A stretch of 64,000 bases of DNA from Cyclobacterium plantarum. GTDB lineage: Bacteria; Bacteroidota; Bacteroidia; Cytophagales; Cyclobacteriaceae. Under the pieces are notes generated by a model, which did not search any database, was not told the DNA's origin, and worked only from the letters and a program-made list of their open reading frames with translations. The position numbers and the translations under genes were made by a program. Shown here piece after piece: positions 26,066-35,309 of the stretch (within the stretch, counting starts at the first letter, position 1; each line of letters opens with the position of its first letter). The stretch covers positions 1-64,000 of the forward strand of contig NZ_JAANYN010000007.1 of NCBI RefSeq assembly GCF_011290685.1, given 5' to 3'.

Positions 26066-27736
26066 TTAGGAAGGCTGTTCCCCCTGGGTCTCACCTTGAA
26101 TAAACTGATCCAGTCTTTTTTGATAGGAAGCCTTTTCATCTTCGTAAATAGGTGTAAACCCCTTCTTTTCCGGAAATGTCTCCATGTGCAAGGTCTGTGT
26201 GGGAAAAGCAAACCTTACCCCCAACTTATTGGCCAACCGAATTGCCCCCAGTATCATATCCTCTCTGGCCTTTAATTCTTCCGGCCAACTCGGTACCTCG
26301 AAAAACACATAAAACATGATGTCCAGACTGTAGGCAGAAAGATTGTTCAGGTAAATATTGTAAAAATCCTTGCGTGTTTTCGGGTGTTGCTGCACTATTC
26401 TTTTTAAGCCCTCCACAAAAACCTCTATCAATTCAGGAGGCGTATCATAGGTTATAGTAATGGTACTGTAAAATCTTCTGTATTTTCTTAATCCATGGTT
26501 ATCTACAGTCGCATCAGCAATTTTACCATTTGGAATGTACATCAGGGAATTTCTGAAGGTTCTGACCCTGGTAGACCGGAAACCCACCTCTTCCACTGTT
26601 CCATCCACTTCTCCGCTGGTGATCCAGTCACCAACCTGAAAAGGCTTGTCAATAAAAATCATCACCGATCCGAAAAAGTTTTTGATGGTATCCTGGGCGG
26701 CCAGGGCAAATGCCAGACCACCAATGGAAAGTCCGGTCAGAAAAGGAACGATGTCTATTCTTAGTCCATATTTTAAAATAAACAGCGACCCGATAACGAT
26801 CACAAATGCTTTTAGCGTTTTGCGGACCAGGGGCACCAATTGATCATCTAAAGTAGAGGCTGTCTTGTCCGCCATGCGCTCCATGTAGCCTGAAAAAACA
26901 TCGACCAATTTGTAAAAGATAATGGTAACGATAAAGGGTTTAGTCGCATTTAAAAGCAGGGTAATCCAGGAAACAAGATAAATGGGCAGTTGAAGTACCT
27001 TTAAAAAGACATCAAGGAGTAGGACGATCAAATATATACTGACGATTCTGGCCACAGGCAAAAGGTACTGTTTGGCAATCCTTTTATAGCCTGACCTCAT
27101 TAAAACATAATACAAACCCCTGTCTACCAAAAAGGTAAAAAGTTTGTGACTGACAAAAACCAACAAAATCAAAAAGAAAATCCCCACAAGTTGCCAAAGG
27201 TGGAGCCCGAAATAAACCTGACTACCTATTTTGGGCAATAAATTCAGTAGTTTATCCGTACCCCATATATATGTTTCTTTATGAAGGGTTTTGATATTCT
27301 GAACAGTGGCGGCAGAAAACTTCCATTGACCACCCACTTTTTCCAAATACACTGAGGGCAGAATAATTTCATCAAAAACATAAATCTGTTTGCCCTTACG
27401 AACTGTGTCCCTGTAATTGGGATTGTTGGGGATTTCATTCATCCTTACATACACACCGTTCCCATCAAAAATCTGTTTGAGCATTACCGCCAGGGACTCC
27501 GCATTTTGCCCCTGGCTGGCCTCCATATTCAATGCCTCTGCTGCAATAGAAGGATTGTAAGCTTCCTCATTTAGGTTGTAAAAAAAGGTATAAGTGGTAT
27601 GGTAGGGAGAACTGAAATTATTATGATCAGCGGTATCCAAAGCCATTGAATTACCAGTATCCAACAACTGCCCGTTTGCAGCTTGTGCAAACAAAATCAA
27701 TACTACAATTAAAAATTTACTTAATCCTAATTTCAT
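26066..27736 (-). CDS. MscS-family mechanosensitive channel with periplasmic N-terminal domain
   Basis: The 556-residue protein starts with a signal peptide (about 1-22). A periplasmic region of about 150 residues follows, then four or five transmembrane helices (about 175-370). The conserved MscS pore and beta domain contains GGLAFALAAQDTIKNFFGS (about 345-363), FQVGDWI and IPNGKI. Members open under membrane tension to release solutes during osmotic downshock; longer forms like this may also respond to other cues. It is convergent with the glpR gene, 30 bases apart, and precedes no obvious operon partner. Confidence 0.92.
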   Translation of the reverse strand: MKLGLSKFLIVVLILFAQAANGQLLDTGNSMALDTADHNNFSSPYHTTYTFFYNLNEEAYNPSIAAEALNMEASQGQNAESLAVMLKQIFDGNGVYVRMNEIPNNPNYRDTVRKGKQIYVFDEIILPSVYLEKVGGQWKFSAATVQNIKTLHKETYIWGTDKLLNLLPKIGSQVYFGLHLWQLVGIFFLILLVFVSHKLFTFLVDRGLYYVLMRSGYKRIAKQYLLPVARIVSIYLIVLLLDVFLKVLQLPIYLVSWITLLLNATKPFIVTIIFYKLVDVFSGYMERMADKTASTLDDQLVPLVRKTLKAFVIVIGSLFILKYGLRIDIVPFLTGLSIGGLAFALAAQDTIKNFFGSVMIFIDKPFQVGDWITSGEVDGTVEEVGFRSTRVRTFRNSLMYIPNGKIADATVDNHGLRKYRRFYSTITITYDTPPELIEVFVEGLKRIVQQHPKTRKDFYNIYLNNLSAYSLDIMFYVFFEVPSWPEELKAREDMILGAIRLANKLGVRFAFPTQTLHMETFPEKKGFTPIYEDEKASYQKRLDQFIQGETQGEQPS

Positions 27737-27765
27737 GGGCTACAAAATAAAGCGATCCTTATACA

Positions 27766-30492
27766 TTAAAATGGAATCTTATATACCTGAAGTTCATTAC
27801 CATAGACTGTCACCAGCGTGTATTCGTTTCTGCTACCAGAAAAACTTATCCAAAGATTTTCACTCACACTAATCGGCTTTTGGTTGATAAGTTTGCCCTG
27901 GTAATTGTACAAATAGGCAAAATCCTGCGTCTTGTCCAAAACTACAAAAATTTTATTTCCAGGTCCAAATGAATAATAGCGGTACTCCAATTCCTCGGAA
28001 AGAATGTTCGTTTCAAAAAGCAGGCTTTCGTCCGGATTCAATACCTTCAATTCATTGTATTCCCGAATTACCCAAACATAGTCGGTCCCTACCTGGTCGT
28101 TTACCAAATCAAATCTGGTATCCCGGTCAGGCCTTAATAATTGATTCCTGTAGGTCAACTCACCTTTAAAATTAACTTTCACTACTTCTCCCGCATCATT
28201 TACGGTTACTATTTTGGAAAGACCCTCCTCACTTCCTTCTTCAATGCCATAAGCAGTGGAAATACTTTCGCCAAGAACAACATTCCCTCCTGCCCTGCTC
28301 TCTCCCCTTCGGTTAAATAGTCTTAGTTTACCATTTTTGTGCAGGGCGACCATGAAATCCCCCAGGCCAGGCACTCTGTGATGGGCCGGTTTTGCAGCAA
28401 GAGGTCCATCAGTAGATGCCCTGGGTGACCACTCCTGCAATAGTTCTCCACCCACATTGTATACAAACAAGTCTCCTTCCCTATCCGCTACGAAAAGTCT
28501 GTACTCCCTATTATTGTCATAATCCAAAACATTAAGGTGTGCGATATCTCTCCCTGATTCGAAATGGATAGGATATCCCGGAAGCAATTGACCATACCGG
28601 TCTAAGGCATAAATCAGGTTCCGGGTAGCAAAAACCAACTGGAGCTTCCCATTCTGGTAATAATCAATCTGGAAAACATCGCTGATGACTTCTTCGGGAA
28701 TACGCTCAGAAAACACAATCCCCCCCTCTTCGGATACCAGGTGGATAAAAAAATCTTCATCCTGCACCAGAAAATCTGTGCTCTTGTCATTGAAATTCTC
28801 CAACCCTTCAGGGCCATGAATTAATTTTTTATCAAATGGGGTACTGCGGGATTCCCGAAGCATTAATTGCCCGCTAGTAACCTTCTTGTCCAAATTAATA
28901 TCAAACAAGATTTCAATTTCTCCATTTCCCCTTAAGTAAACCTTCATCCATTCAAAGGATCGAAAAGCAGCTCCATATTTTTGAAAAACCGAACTCCAGG
29001 CCGGCTTGCTGAATTGAGTAAGTAAATTGAAAAAACGGTCATTGTTCAGAAAGATTTGTATAGGTGCATCACTTTGGCTTTTTTTCAACACCCTGTTAAA
29101 CGCAACCGATTTTCCCCAGGTATTGTCATAATAGATATCCTCAAGGAAATTTCTCATGGTCCTCAGGCTATTGGCCATAACCAGCCGATCATCCACCCTC
29201 GCCAGATAAGATTTCCCAAAACCACTAAAATTCCCATTAAAAATATAGGCGGGAAATTCTTTCAATTCCAGCAGAATCACTTCATACCCCAAAATGTGCG
29301 CCCTATAATGCTTGCTTGAATCCTGTTGGTTCATTTCCAAAATATAGCTTTCCAGGTTTCGGAATGATTCTTCTGCATTCTCTACTCCCAACAGTAATAT
29401 TTGGTTAGGGTTATTTCCCATCAGCCTTTCTTCCAGGACCAGGGAAACTTCACCTGTAAGGGACTTAATAAATGCCTGTATTTCCTTACTTTCTGAAATT
29501 TCCGCAGCAATCAACGGTTCCGGAGAAAAGGAAGTATTTGGAATGTGTTGAAAGTGCTGAAATTCAGAAAATAAATACAGGTACGTCAGTGCTGTTCTGT
29601 TACTGATGAGTGAAGAGAAAGGCAGACCAGTGGAACTGTTAATGTTTGAAATGACTTCTTTTGGTTTTCCATTAACAAATAACTTCCCGCTAAAACTCAT
29701 GCCCTGATCAGAAAATGCAGGTACAAGATTGGCAGAAAAGTCGTTGGCGGCCAAATCTGAAACCAGCTTATTGTTTTTAACCGATGAGATTTCCCTGACC
29801 AAATCAGAAAATGCATTTCCGGACAACCTTAAGACACCATTATTCATGGCAGGTATTTCAGTCTGAAATAAATGGGGGAAGGTTTGTTTATAGCTTTTAA
29901 GCTCCTCAGATTTAGCGTATCGGATTCCTTCTTCCACTAAAAAGGAGGAAAAACTACCCATCAATACATTGTTAAAAACAGCATAGGTAAATACCTTATC
30001 AGCCTGATTCAATCGCACTTCAAAAAGATTGACTCCGCTGTAGGTTCTTGTTTTAATGGGATCTGCCTGATTTCCCAGACCTTTTTTTAAGTTTTGAATA
30101 AAATCAAGAAACTCCCGATCATTAAAGGCAATGGACACCAAAAATCCAAAATCCTCTTTTCCCAATGGGTGAAGGGAAAGTTTAAATCTTTGACCTTTCA
30201 GGTAATCATCAAGTGCCCCGGATTTACCGGTAATGCTATCTAAATGGATCAATTGAGACTCAAGGCTCGCCAGGGCGGGAAGCTGATGCAGTTTTTCCCA
30301 GACTGGTTGGCCCACAATAGTATTCCACATGCCAACCGGGTCTTTGCTTTCGTACACCAACACCGCATCGGGTGGAATTATTTCCGAGCCTTCCAAGCTG
30401 TTTTCAAGTAGATCTGATTTCAAAATCAGAAAAGCCGCAAAGCCCAAAACCAGAATTAATAAGATTACCAGAAGGGTTTTAATTTGGTTCAC
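27766..30492 (-). CDS. Large single-anchor envelope protein of unknown function
   Basis: I do not recognise a named family. The 908-residue protein has one N-terminal membrane helix (about 4-24, LLVILLILVLGFAAFLIL) and then a long non-cytoplasmic region. Residues about 35-560 begin IPPDAVLVYESKDP, a style shared by DUF3352-like proteins. The C-terminal third (about 590-900) has regular blade-like repeats such as YALDRYGQLLPGYPIHF, LFVADREGDLFVYNVGGE and KLRLFNRRGE, suggesting a beta-propeller. It is 30 bases from the MscS gene on the same strand and shielded from mdh by a terminator. Confidence 0.75.
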   Translation of the reverse strand: MNQIKTLLVILLILVLGFAAFLILKSDLLENSLEGSEIIPPDAVLVYESKDPVGMWNTIVGQPVWEKLHQLPALASLESQLIHLDSITGKSGALDDYLKGQRFKLSLHPLGKEDFGFLVSIAFNDREFLDFIQNLKKGLGNQADPIKTRTYSGVNLFEVRLNQADKVFTYAVFNNVLMGSFSSFLVEEGIRYAKSEELKSYKQTFPHLFQTEIPAMNNGVLRLSGNAFSDLVREISSVKNNKLVSDLAANDFSANLVPAFSDQGMSFSGKLFVNGKPKEVISNINSSTGLPFSSLISNRTALTYLYLFSEFQHFQHIPNTSFSPEPLIAAEISESKEIQAFIKSLTGEVSLVLEERLMGNNPNQILLLGVENAEESFRNLESYILEMNQQDSSKHYRAHILGYEVILLELKEFPAYIFNGNFSGFGKSYLARVDDRLVMANSLRTMRNFLEDIYYDNTWGKSVAFNRVLKKSQSDAPIQIFLNNDRFFNLLTQFSKPAWSSVFQKYGAAFRSFEWMKVYLRGNGEIEILFDINLDKKVTSGQLMLRESRSTPFDKKLIHGPEGLENFNDKSTDFLVQDEDFFIHLVSEEGGIVFSERIPEEVISDVFQIDYYQNGKLQLVFATRNLIYALDRYGQLLPGYPIHFESGRDIAHLNVLDYDNNREYRLFVADREGDLFVYNVGGELLQEWSPRASTDGPLAAKPAHHRVPGLGDFMVALHKNGKLRLFNRRGESRAGGNVVLGESISTAYGIEEGSEEGLSKIVTVNDAGEVVKVNFKGELTYRNQLLRPDRDTRFDLVNDQVGTDYVWVIREYNELKVLNPDESLLFETNILSEELEYRYYSFGPGNKIFVVLDKTQDFAYLYNYQGKLINQKPISVSENLWISFSGSRNEYTLVTVYGNELQVYKIPF

Positions 30493-30526
30493 TGCCTGTT
30501 TTATTTTGTTCCGGAATCAAATCAAC

Positions 30527-30560
30527 AAAAAAATCCCAACGGATAAAAGTTGGGATTTTT
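30527..30560 (-). terminator. Terminator downstream of mdh
   Basis: AAAAATCCCAAC (30529-30540) and its complement GTTGGGATTTTT (30549-30560) form a 12-bp stem with an 8-base loop, ending in a T-run when read leftward. It lies 20 bases past the mdh stop codon and before the next leftward gene. Confidence 0.85.
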
Positions 30561-30580
30561 ATTTGGTTAAAACTTAAAAT

Positions 30581-31519
30581 TTATTTTTTACGCAATCCAT
30601 CCAGCACGGCCATTACCTCTTTGACATGGGTTCTTGAAACTTCCAGCAAGGCTTTTTCCTCCGCATTCAATTCAAGCTCAATTACTTTCTCGATTCCATT
30701 TTTGCCCAATATTACAGGCACGCCCAGATAGCAATCGTCGATCCCGTATTCTCCATCCAATTTGATACATACCGGGAAAACCCTTTTCTGGTTTTTAACA
30801 ATAGACTCTACCATCTGTGCAGCTGCAGATCCGGGGGCATACCATGCGGATGTACCCATCAATTTCACCAATTCTCCACCGCCAAATTTAGTCCTTTCAA
30901 TGATGGCATCAAGCTTCTCTTTTGAGATTAATTCAGTTACTGGTATACCAGCCACAGTAGTGTATCGCGGAAGGGGAACCATGGTATCCCCGTGGCCACC
31001 CATTAGAATTGCCTGGATTTCCTTTGGGGAAATATCCAACTCCTCTGCTATGAATGCCCTGTAACGGGCAGTATCCAAAATTCCTGCCATTCCAATTACC
31101 CTTGATCTGGGAAATTTTGAGGTGACATGGGCCTGATAAGTCATGACATCCAGAGGGTTGGAAACCACTACGATAATGGCATCAGGGGAATGTTTGACCA
31201 CATTCTCGGTTACCGTTTTAACAATTCCTGCATTGGTTTCTATAAGATCATCTCTGGTCATTCCCGGTTTTCGGGGTAATCCCGAGGTGATGACCACCAC
31301 GTCAGAACCTGCTGTTTTGGAATAATCATTGGTACTTCCAATAGTTCTGCTATCGTATACGTTAATGGGAGCCTTTTGCCAAATATCCAATGCTTTCCCT
31401 TCAGCCACCCCCTCTTTGATATCTACCAGAACAATTTCCTCAGCAATTTCTCGGTAAGCCAAAACATCTGCGCAAGTTGCGCCCACATTGCCAGCTCCGA
31501 CTACGGTTACTTTTGTCAT
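30581..31519 (-). CDS. mdh: Malate dehydrogenase
   Basis: The LDH-type malate dehydrogenase of 312 residues oxidises malate to oxaloacetate in the TCA cycle. NAD motif GAGNVGATCAD (8-18), D33 after beta-2 for NAD, malate-specific Arg in LPRKPGMTR (81-89), the proton-relay Asp in ILDTARYR (147-154) and catalytic H176 in GGHGDTM (174-180) are all present. The Arg pattern separates it from lactate dehydrogenases. It is transcribed alone, with a terminator behind it. Confidence 0.97.
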   Translation of the reverse strand: MTKVTVVGAGNVGATCADVLAYREIAEEIVLVDIKEGVAEGKALDIWQKAPINVYDSRTIGSTNDYSKTAGSDVVVITSGLPRKPGMTRDDLIETNAGIVKTVTENVVKHSPDAIIVVVSNPLDVMTYQAHVTSKFPRSRVIGMAGILDTARYRAFIAEELDISPKEIQAILMGGHGDTMVPLPRYTTVAGIPVTELISKEKLDAIIERTKFGGGELVKLMGTSAWYAPGSAAAQMVESIVKNQKRVFPVCIKLDGEYGIDDCYLGVPVILGKNGIEKVIELELNAEEKALLEVSRTHVKEVMAVLDGLRKK

Positions 31520-31606
31520 TTTTTATAATCGGTTTAGATTTAATATTTTTTCAAAACTTGCGCTAAGATATTAAAGAATGCGCTTTATAGGAAGCAATAT
31601 CCCGAA

Positions 31607-32128
31607 TTATTCAAACATCTGCCCCAGGTTAAAAAAGCCATAGGAGTTTCTATATGATGTGAAAAGTTGTTGATTGGTCTGGTTATAATAACCTGCCAGG
31701 GAAGTCATCATTTTGGCTCTTATTTTTTGGTTGTTTTGAAAAATATCCAAAATGGCATAATTGGGAATCACCCATAACAAAGCTTCTTCTGTATTCACGA
31801 TGGCTGTGTAAATTCTTTTCGAATTTTCCAACATGGAGTTCTCTCCAAAGGCATTCCCTTCTTTGACCTTTATGATGGTTTCAAAATCTGAGCGAATATC
31901 AATATTAAGGGTTACTTCTCCTTTTTCTAAAATATACAAGGCCTGGCTTGGATCGTTCCTGAAAAAAACCACCTCATCTCTTTCGTATTTTCTCTGGTGT
32001 ATGGCCGGAAGAAATCTGGACAATTCAGCAAAACTGAGATCTCTGAAGAACCTGACTTTCCTCAAAAACTCGAATTGTCTGAGTTCGGAATCACTGTATT
32101 TCTTTCTGAAAGGGTTCAGCTTATTCAT
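31607..32128 (-). CDS. Cyclic nucleotide-binding domain protein without DNA-binding domain
   Basis: The 173-residue protein has a single cNMP-binding fold (about 25-145) with YILEKGEVTLNI and the phosphate-binding cassette region AFGENSMLENSKRIYTA (about 93-109), including GE and the Arg. The C-terminal 30 residues have no helix-turn-helix, so it is not a Crp/Fnr regulator. It may sense a nucleotide and act through a partner. Its start overlaps the end of tilS by four bases, so the two are translated from one message; why is unclear. Confidence 0.8.
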   Translation of the reverse strand: MNKLNPFRKKYSDSELRQFEFLRKVRFFRDLSFAELSRFLPAIHQRKYERDEVVFFRNDPSQALYILEKGEVTLNIDIRSDFETIIKVKEGNAFGENSMLENSKRIYTAIVNTEEALLWVIPNYAILDIFQNNQKIRAKMMTSLAGYYNQTNQQLFTSYRNSYGFFNLGQMFE

Positions 32129-33450
32129 ACTGTTTTTTTAAAATATACTACTTCACGGGTGGAGGAAGTAACCTTAAACCGATCATCAATCCTGTACCCG
32201 ACCACCCAAATGATGGCCTCTCCGGAGCAAAGCACCTTTATTGTTTTTTTCTTGATCAAAGGCACCTTCAAGTCTATCAGGTAGTCACTGATTTTTTTGA
32301 ATTGCCGCATACCCAAAGGCATAAACCTGTCTCCCTCCTCCCAATTCCTCAACAATAAAGGAAAATCGAGGAACTGCTTGTCCAAAAGGGCATTTTCTGT
32401 AGACCGATCAATCTTCCAATCCTGGTTTAAATACAGAATGTCAAAATTTGTACCATCAGGCAGCACCAGGGAGATATCATGGTCCTGAATAAGTGAGGGG
32501 CTGGTACCATTATCTTTTGTCCCCAAAATCAGGCATTCCCTGTCCAAATTTAGAATCCAATCCCCAGAAAGAAAATACTTCCCGGACATACCGTTTTGAA
32601 CAGCCCCTAAGATATCCTGAACCTGGGCAAACACAAAGCCCTTTGGCCGCAACCAATAAAATAGCAATGAAGCCTTGCCCGGGACATCATCCAGGTCCTT
32701 TGTATCAAGGTATTCATAGGGTGGCTCATGTTTCACCCGGGCCTCCAGCCATCGGTCAAAAAAATAAAAAAAGGCTTTCCCGGTATCCTTAATCCTATCA
32801 AAACTATATTGCATAAGTTCCGGGCCACTGGGGTCAAAATCTAATAAAGCCGGCAATATTTTATGGCGAATATAATTCCTTTTGTACAGGGTCTTTTGAT
32901 TGCTGCTATCCTCCCTCCAAGCCAAAGATTCTGCCGACATAAACTCCTGAATTTCAGATCTTTTAAATGGTAATAGTGGTCTGATAATGAAATCTCTCTT
33001 CTCGGCCATTCCGTAAACTCCCTCTATACCCGTTCCCCGAAGCAAGTTGAGCAAAACCGTTTCCAACTGATCATCGGCCTGATGGGCCACCAAAACACCG
33101 GCAGCATCCAGCTTTTTCTGCAGTTTTTCAAACCAGTCATACCTCAATTCCCTTGCTGCCATCTGCAAAGACAAACCCTGAGTTTCCATATAAGTCCCGG
33201 TATCAAACGTTTTTACATGGCAGGTAACCTTTAGTTTCTTTGCCAGGTCCCGAACAAATACTTCGTCCTGATCACTTTCCATACCCCTTAGCTGGTAGTT
33301 GCAATGAAGCATAGAAAATTGGTAGTTAGCCTGGTGCAACAAATGGGCCAGTGCTACACTGTCCATACCTCCACTAATCGCCAAAAGATAATGCTTTTGG
33401 ACATCCAAAACATTATTTTCCCGTACATGATGGATAAATCTTTGAAGCAT
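32125..33450 (-). CDS. tilS: tRNA(Ile)-lysidine synthetase
   Basis: The enzyme converts C34 of the CAU-anticodon tRNA-Ile to lysidine so it reads AUA. In 441 residues it has the PP-loop SGGMDS (26-31), HQADDQLETVLLNLLRG typical of the N-type ATPase domain, and a C-terminal TilS domain (FLDFPLLLRNWEEGDRF, KISDYLIDLKVP). The ATG at 33450 is placed right before the conserved core. It is divergent from the OstA-like gene with 49 bases between the starts, and overlaps the cNMP-binding gene downstream. Confidence 0.95.
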   Translation of the reverse strand: MLQRFIHHVRENNVLDVQKHYLLAISGGMDSVALAHLLHQANYQFSMLHCNYQLRGMESDQDEVFVRDLAKKLKVTCHVKTFDTGTYMETQGLSLQMAARELRYDWFEKLQKKLDAAGVLVAHQADDQLETVLLNLLRGTGIEGVYGMAEKRDFIIRPLLPFKRSEIQEFMSAESLAWREDSSNQKTLYKRNYIRHKILPALLDFDPSGPELMQYSFDRIKDTGKAFFYFFDRWLEARVKHEPPYEYLDTKDLDDVPGKASLLFYWLRPKGFVFAQVQDILGAVQNGMSGKYFLSGDWILNLDRECLILGTKDNGTSPSLIQDHDISLVLPDGTNFDILYLNQDWKIDRSTENALLDKQFLDFPLLLRNWEEGDRFMPLGMRQFKKISDYLIDLKVPLIKKKTIKVLCSGEAIIWVVGYRIDDRFKVTSSTREVVYFKKTV

Positions 33451-33473
33451 AAATCAAAAATACCATTTTATAT

Positions 33474-33481
33474 TAATTTTG
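33474..33481 (+). promoter_or_regulatory. Promoter-like TAnnTTTG box before the OstA-like gene
   Basis: TAATTTTG matches the box exactly and would start transcription about 15 bases before the ATG at 33500. No well-spaced TTG is visible upstream. It covers a possible TTG start (33479), which argues for the ATG. Confidence 0.4.
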
Positions 33482-33499
33482 CCTCGGAAATCAATTCGG

Positions 33500-35107
33500 A
33501 TGACATCAATCAGATTTATTTTATTTAGTTTTTGCCTGTGTACGGCGATTTTCCGGGCAAACGCACAAGACGAAAAAAACCGTTTGGAAATTCTCCAGGC
33601 CGATGAACTTCTGGGTGCAAAAGGTTTTGACCGACTTTTACATGATGTGGTCATGGAACACCAAAACTCCCTTATCTATTGTGATTCGGCTCATTTCTAT
33701 GGACAAGAAAACCTGGCCAAACTCTTTGGAAATGTGCGCATTGAAGACCAGGACGATCCCATTACCGTCACCAGCCTATATGCCGAGTACGATGGTGACA
33801 GCCAAATGGCAAGACTCCGAAACAATGTAGTCCTGGTCAACGAAGGGACTACCCTTTACACCGATTATTTGGATTATGACAGGGGATCAGGGGTAGCCAA
33901 TTATTTTAATTCAGGAATGGTCAAAGACAGCACCAACACCCTTACCAGTGAAAAGGGCGTTTATGAAACCCAGATAAAAAAAATCACTTTTACGGATGAG
34001 GTGACTTTGGTAAACCCTGATTACACCATGAAATCCAACTTCCTTTTTTACGATACGGAAACAAAAATTGCCGAGACTGAAAAATTAACCAATATACTTT
34101 CCAAAGACGGTACCAAGCTAAATGCCCAAAGAGGCAGCTTTTACGACACGGAAAATAAAATTTTCAGGTTTTATGATGGCGATGTGGAATCCGAAAACAG
34201 CATCATATACGGTGAAATATTGTATTATGAAGAAAATGCCCAATATTATGAAGCCAGGGGTAATGTAAGCATTTACAATAAGGAAAGAAATGTGGAAGTA
34301 TTTGGAGAAGAGGGCAAATATTGGGAGGCCGACCAATATTCCAAAGTTTATGGCAAAGCCCTGACCCAAAAATATTTTGAATCGGATACCCTATTTATGA
34401 TTGCCGACACCTTGATTACCCAGGATGGAGAGCAACCCGAGGAAAAATTCATGCTAGCTTACCCAAATATGCGCATGTTGAAATCAGACCTTGCTGGGAG
34501 AGCCGACTCCATGGCCTACTTGTATGCCGATTCCACCGTATACCTCTATTCAGACCCTGTCTTATGGAACAATAAGAGTCAGATTACTGCAGACAGCATT
34601 AATTTCATAATAGCCAACGAAGAAATCGATAGGGCATTACTCATAGACAATGCTTTTGCCATTACAAAAGATACCGTTAACAATTTCAATCAAATTAAGG
34701 GTCGAAAGATGACGGGCTATTTCTTAAAGGGAGAAATGGACAAACTGGATGTGGAAGGCAATGGCGAATCATTGTATTTTGCACTCGAAAATGACACGAC
34801 TTTTAAAGGATTAAATCAGCTGCTTTGCGGGCGGATAATCATGCAATTTCAGGAAGGTGCAGTAAGGAAAATCAGTCATTCTATCAAACCGGAGGCCTCA
34901 TTCATCCCTCCACATTTGATTGAAGAAGACCAGAAACAATTGAAGGGTTTTACCTGGAGGGAAGATGAACGTCCTGACCGGACTTTGGTCGATAACTGGA
35001 GAATGCCGGCTGTGAGGAATAAAAACCGCTACAGCTTTTTTGATGAACCTGATGAAAGCCTTCCCCTACCCGATGATGACGAAATACAAAAACTTATAGA
35101 TAATTAA
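33500..35107 (+). CDS. OstA/LptA-like periplasmic protein
   Basis: The ATG at 33500 gives a clean signal peptide (IRFILFSFCLCTAIFRANAQ); an earlier TTG at 33479 would add seven residues. The product has 535 residues. The OstA-like fold is seen as repeated beta-jellyroll strands from about 35 to 400 with phrases such as LFGNVRIEDQDDPITVTS, YDGDSQMARLRNNVVL and YFLKGEMDKLDVEGNG. LptA and the LptD N-terminal domain carry lipopolysaccharide across the periplasm. This protein is about three times the size of E. coli LptA and may form a longer bridge segment. The role is inferred from fold. Confidence 0.8.
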   Translation: MTSIRFILFSFCLCTAIFRANAQDEKNRLEILQADELLGAKGFDRLLHDVVMEHQNSLIYCDSAHFYGQENLAKLFGNVRIEDQDDPITVTSLYAEYDGDSQMARLRNNVVLVNEGTTLYTDYLDYDRGSGVANYFNSGMVKDSTNTLTSEKGVYETQIKKITFTDEVTLVNPDYTMKSNFLFYDTETKIAETEKLTNILSKDGTKLNAQRGSFYDTENKIFRFYDGDVESENSIIYGEILYYEENAQYYEARGNVSIYNKERNVEVFGEEGKYWEADQYSKVYGKALTQKYFESDTLFMIADTLITQDGEQPEEKFMLAYPNMRMLKSDLAGRADSMAYLYADSTVYLYSDPVLWNNKSQITADSINFIIANEEIDRALLIDNAFAITKDTVNNFNQIKGRKMTGYFLKGEMDKLDVEGNGESLYFALENDTTFKGLNQLLCGRIIMQFQEGAVRKISHSIKPEASFIPPHLIEEDQKQLKGFTWREDERPDRTLVDNWRMPAVRNKNRYSFFDEPDESLPLPDDDEIQKLIDN

Positions 35108-35194
35108 TAATAAATACCCTTTAAATGACATTTTTATGAAAAGCAATACTTTTTAAAACAATTATTAACGGATGACCTGAAAAAAAATTTCATG

Positions 35195-35206
35195 ATTGTT
35201 AACAAT
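35195..35206. other. 12-bp perfect palindrome in an AT-rich gap
   Basis: ATTGTTAACAAT lies in the 200-base gap between the OstA-like gene and the T9SS cargo gene. It may be an operator for the cargo gene 104 bases downstream. No terminator or convincing promoter is visible in the same gap; TATTTTTA (35246-35253) with TTG (35221-35223) is a weak candidate. Confidence 0.3.
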
Positions 35207-35309
35207 TTTTAACCCTGATATTGTAAAAAAGTGGAACCTATTGGCTATTTTTATACGTATGTAATAGAAACCAAAAACAAAAGTTATCAATTATCGATTT
35301 TAACTCTAC

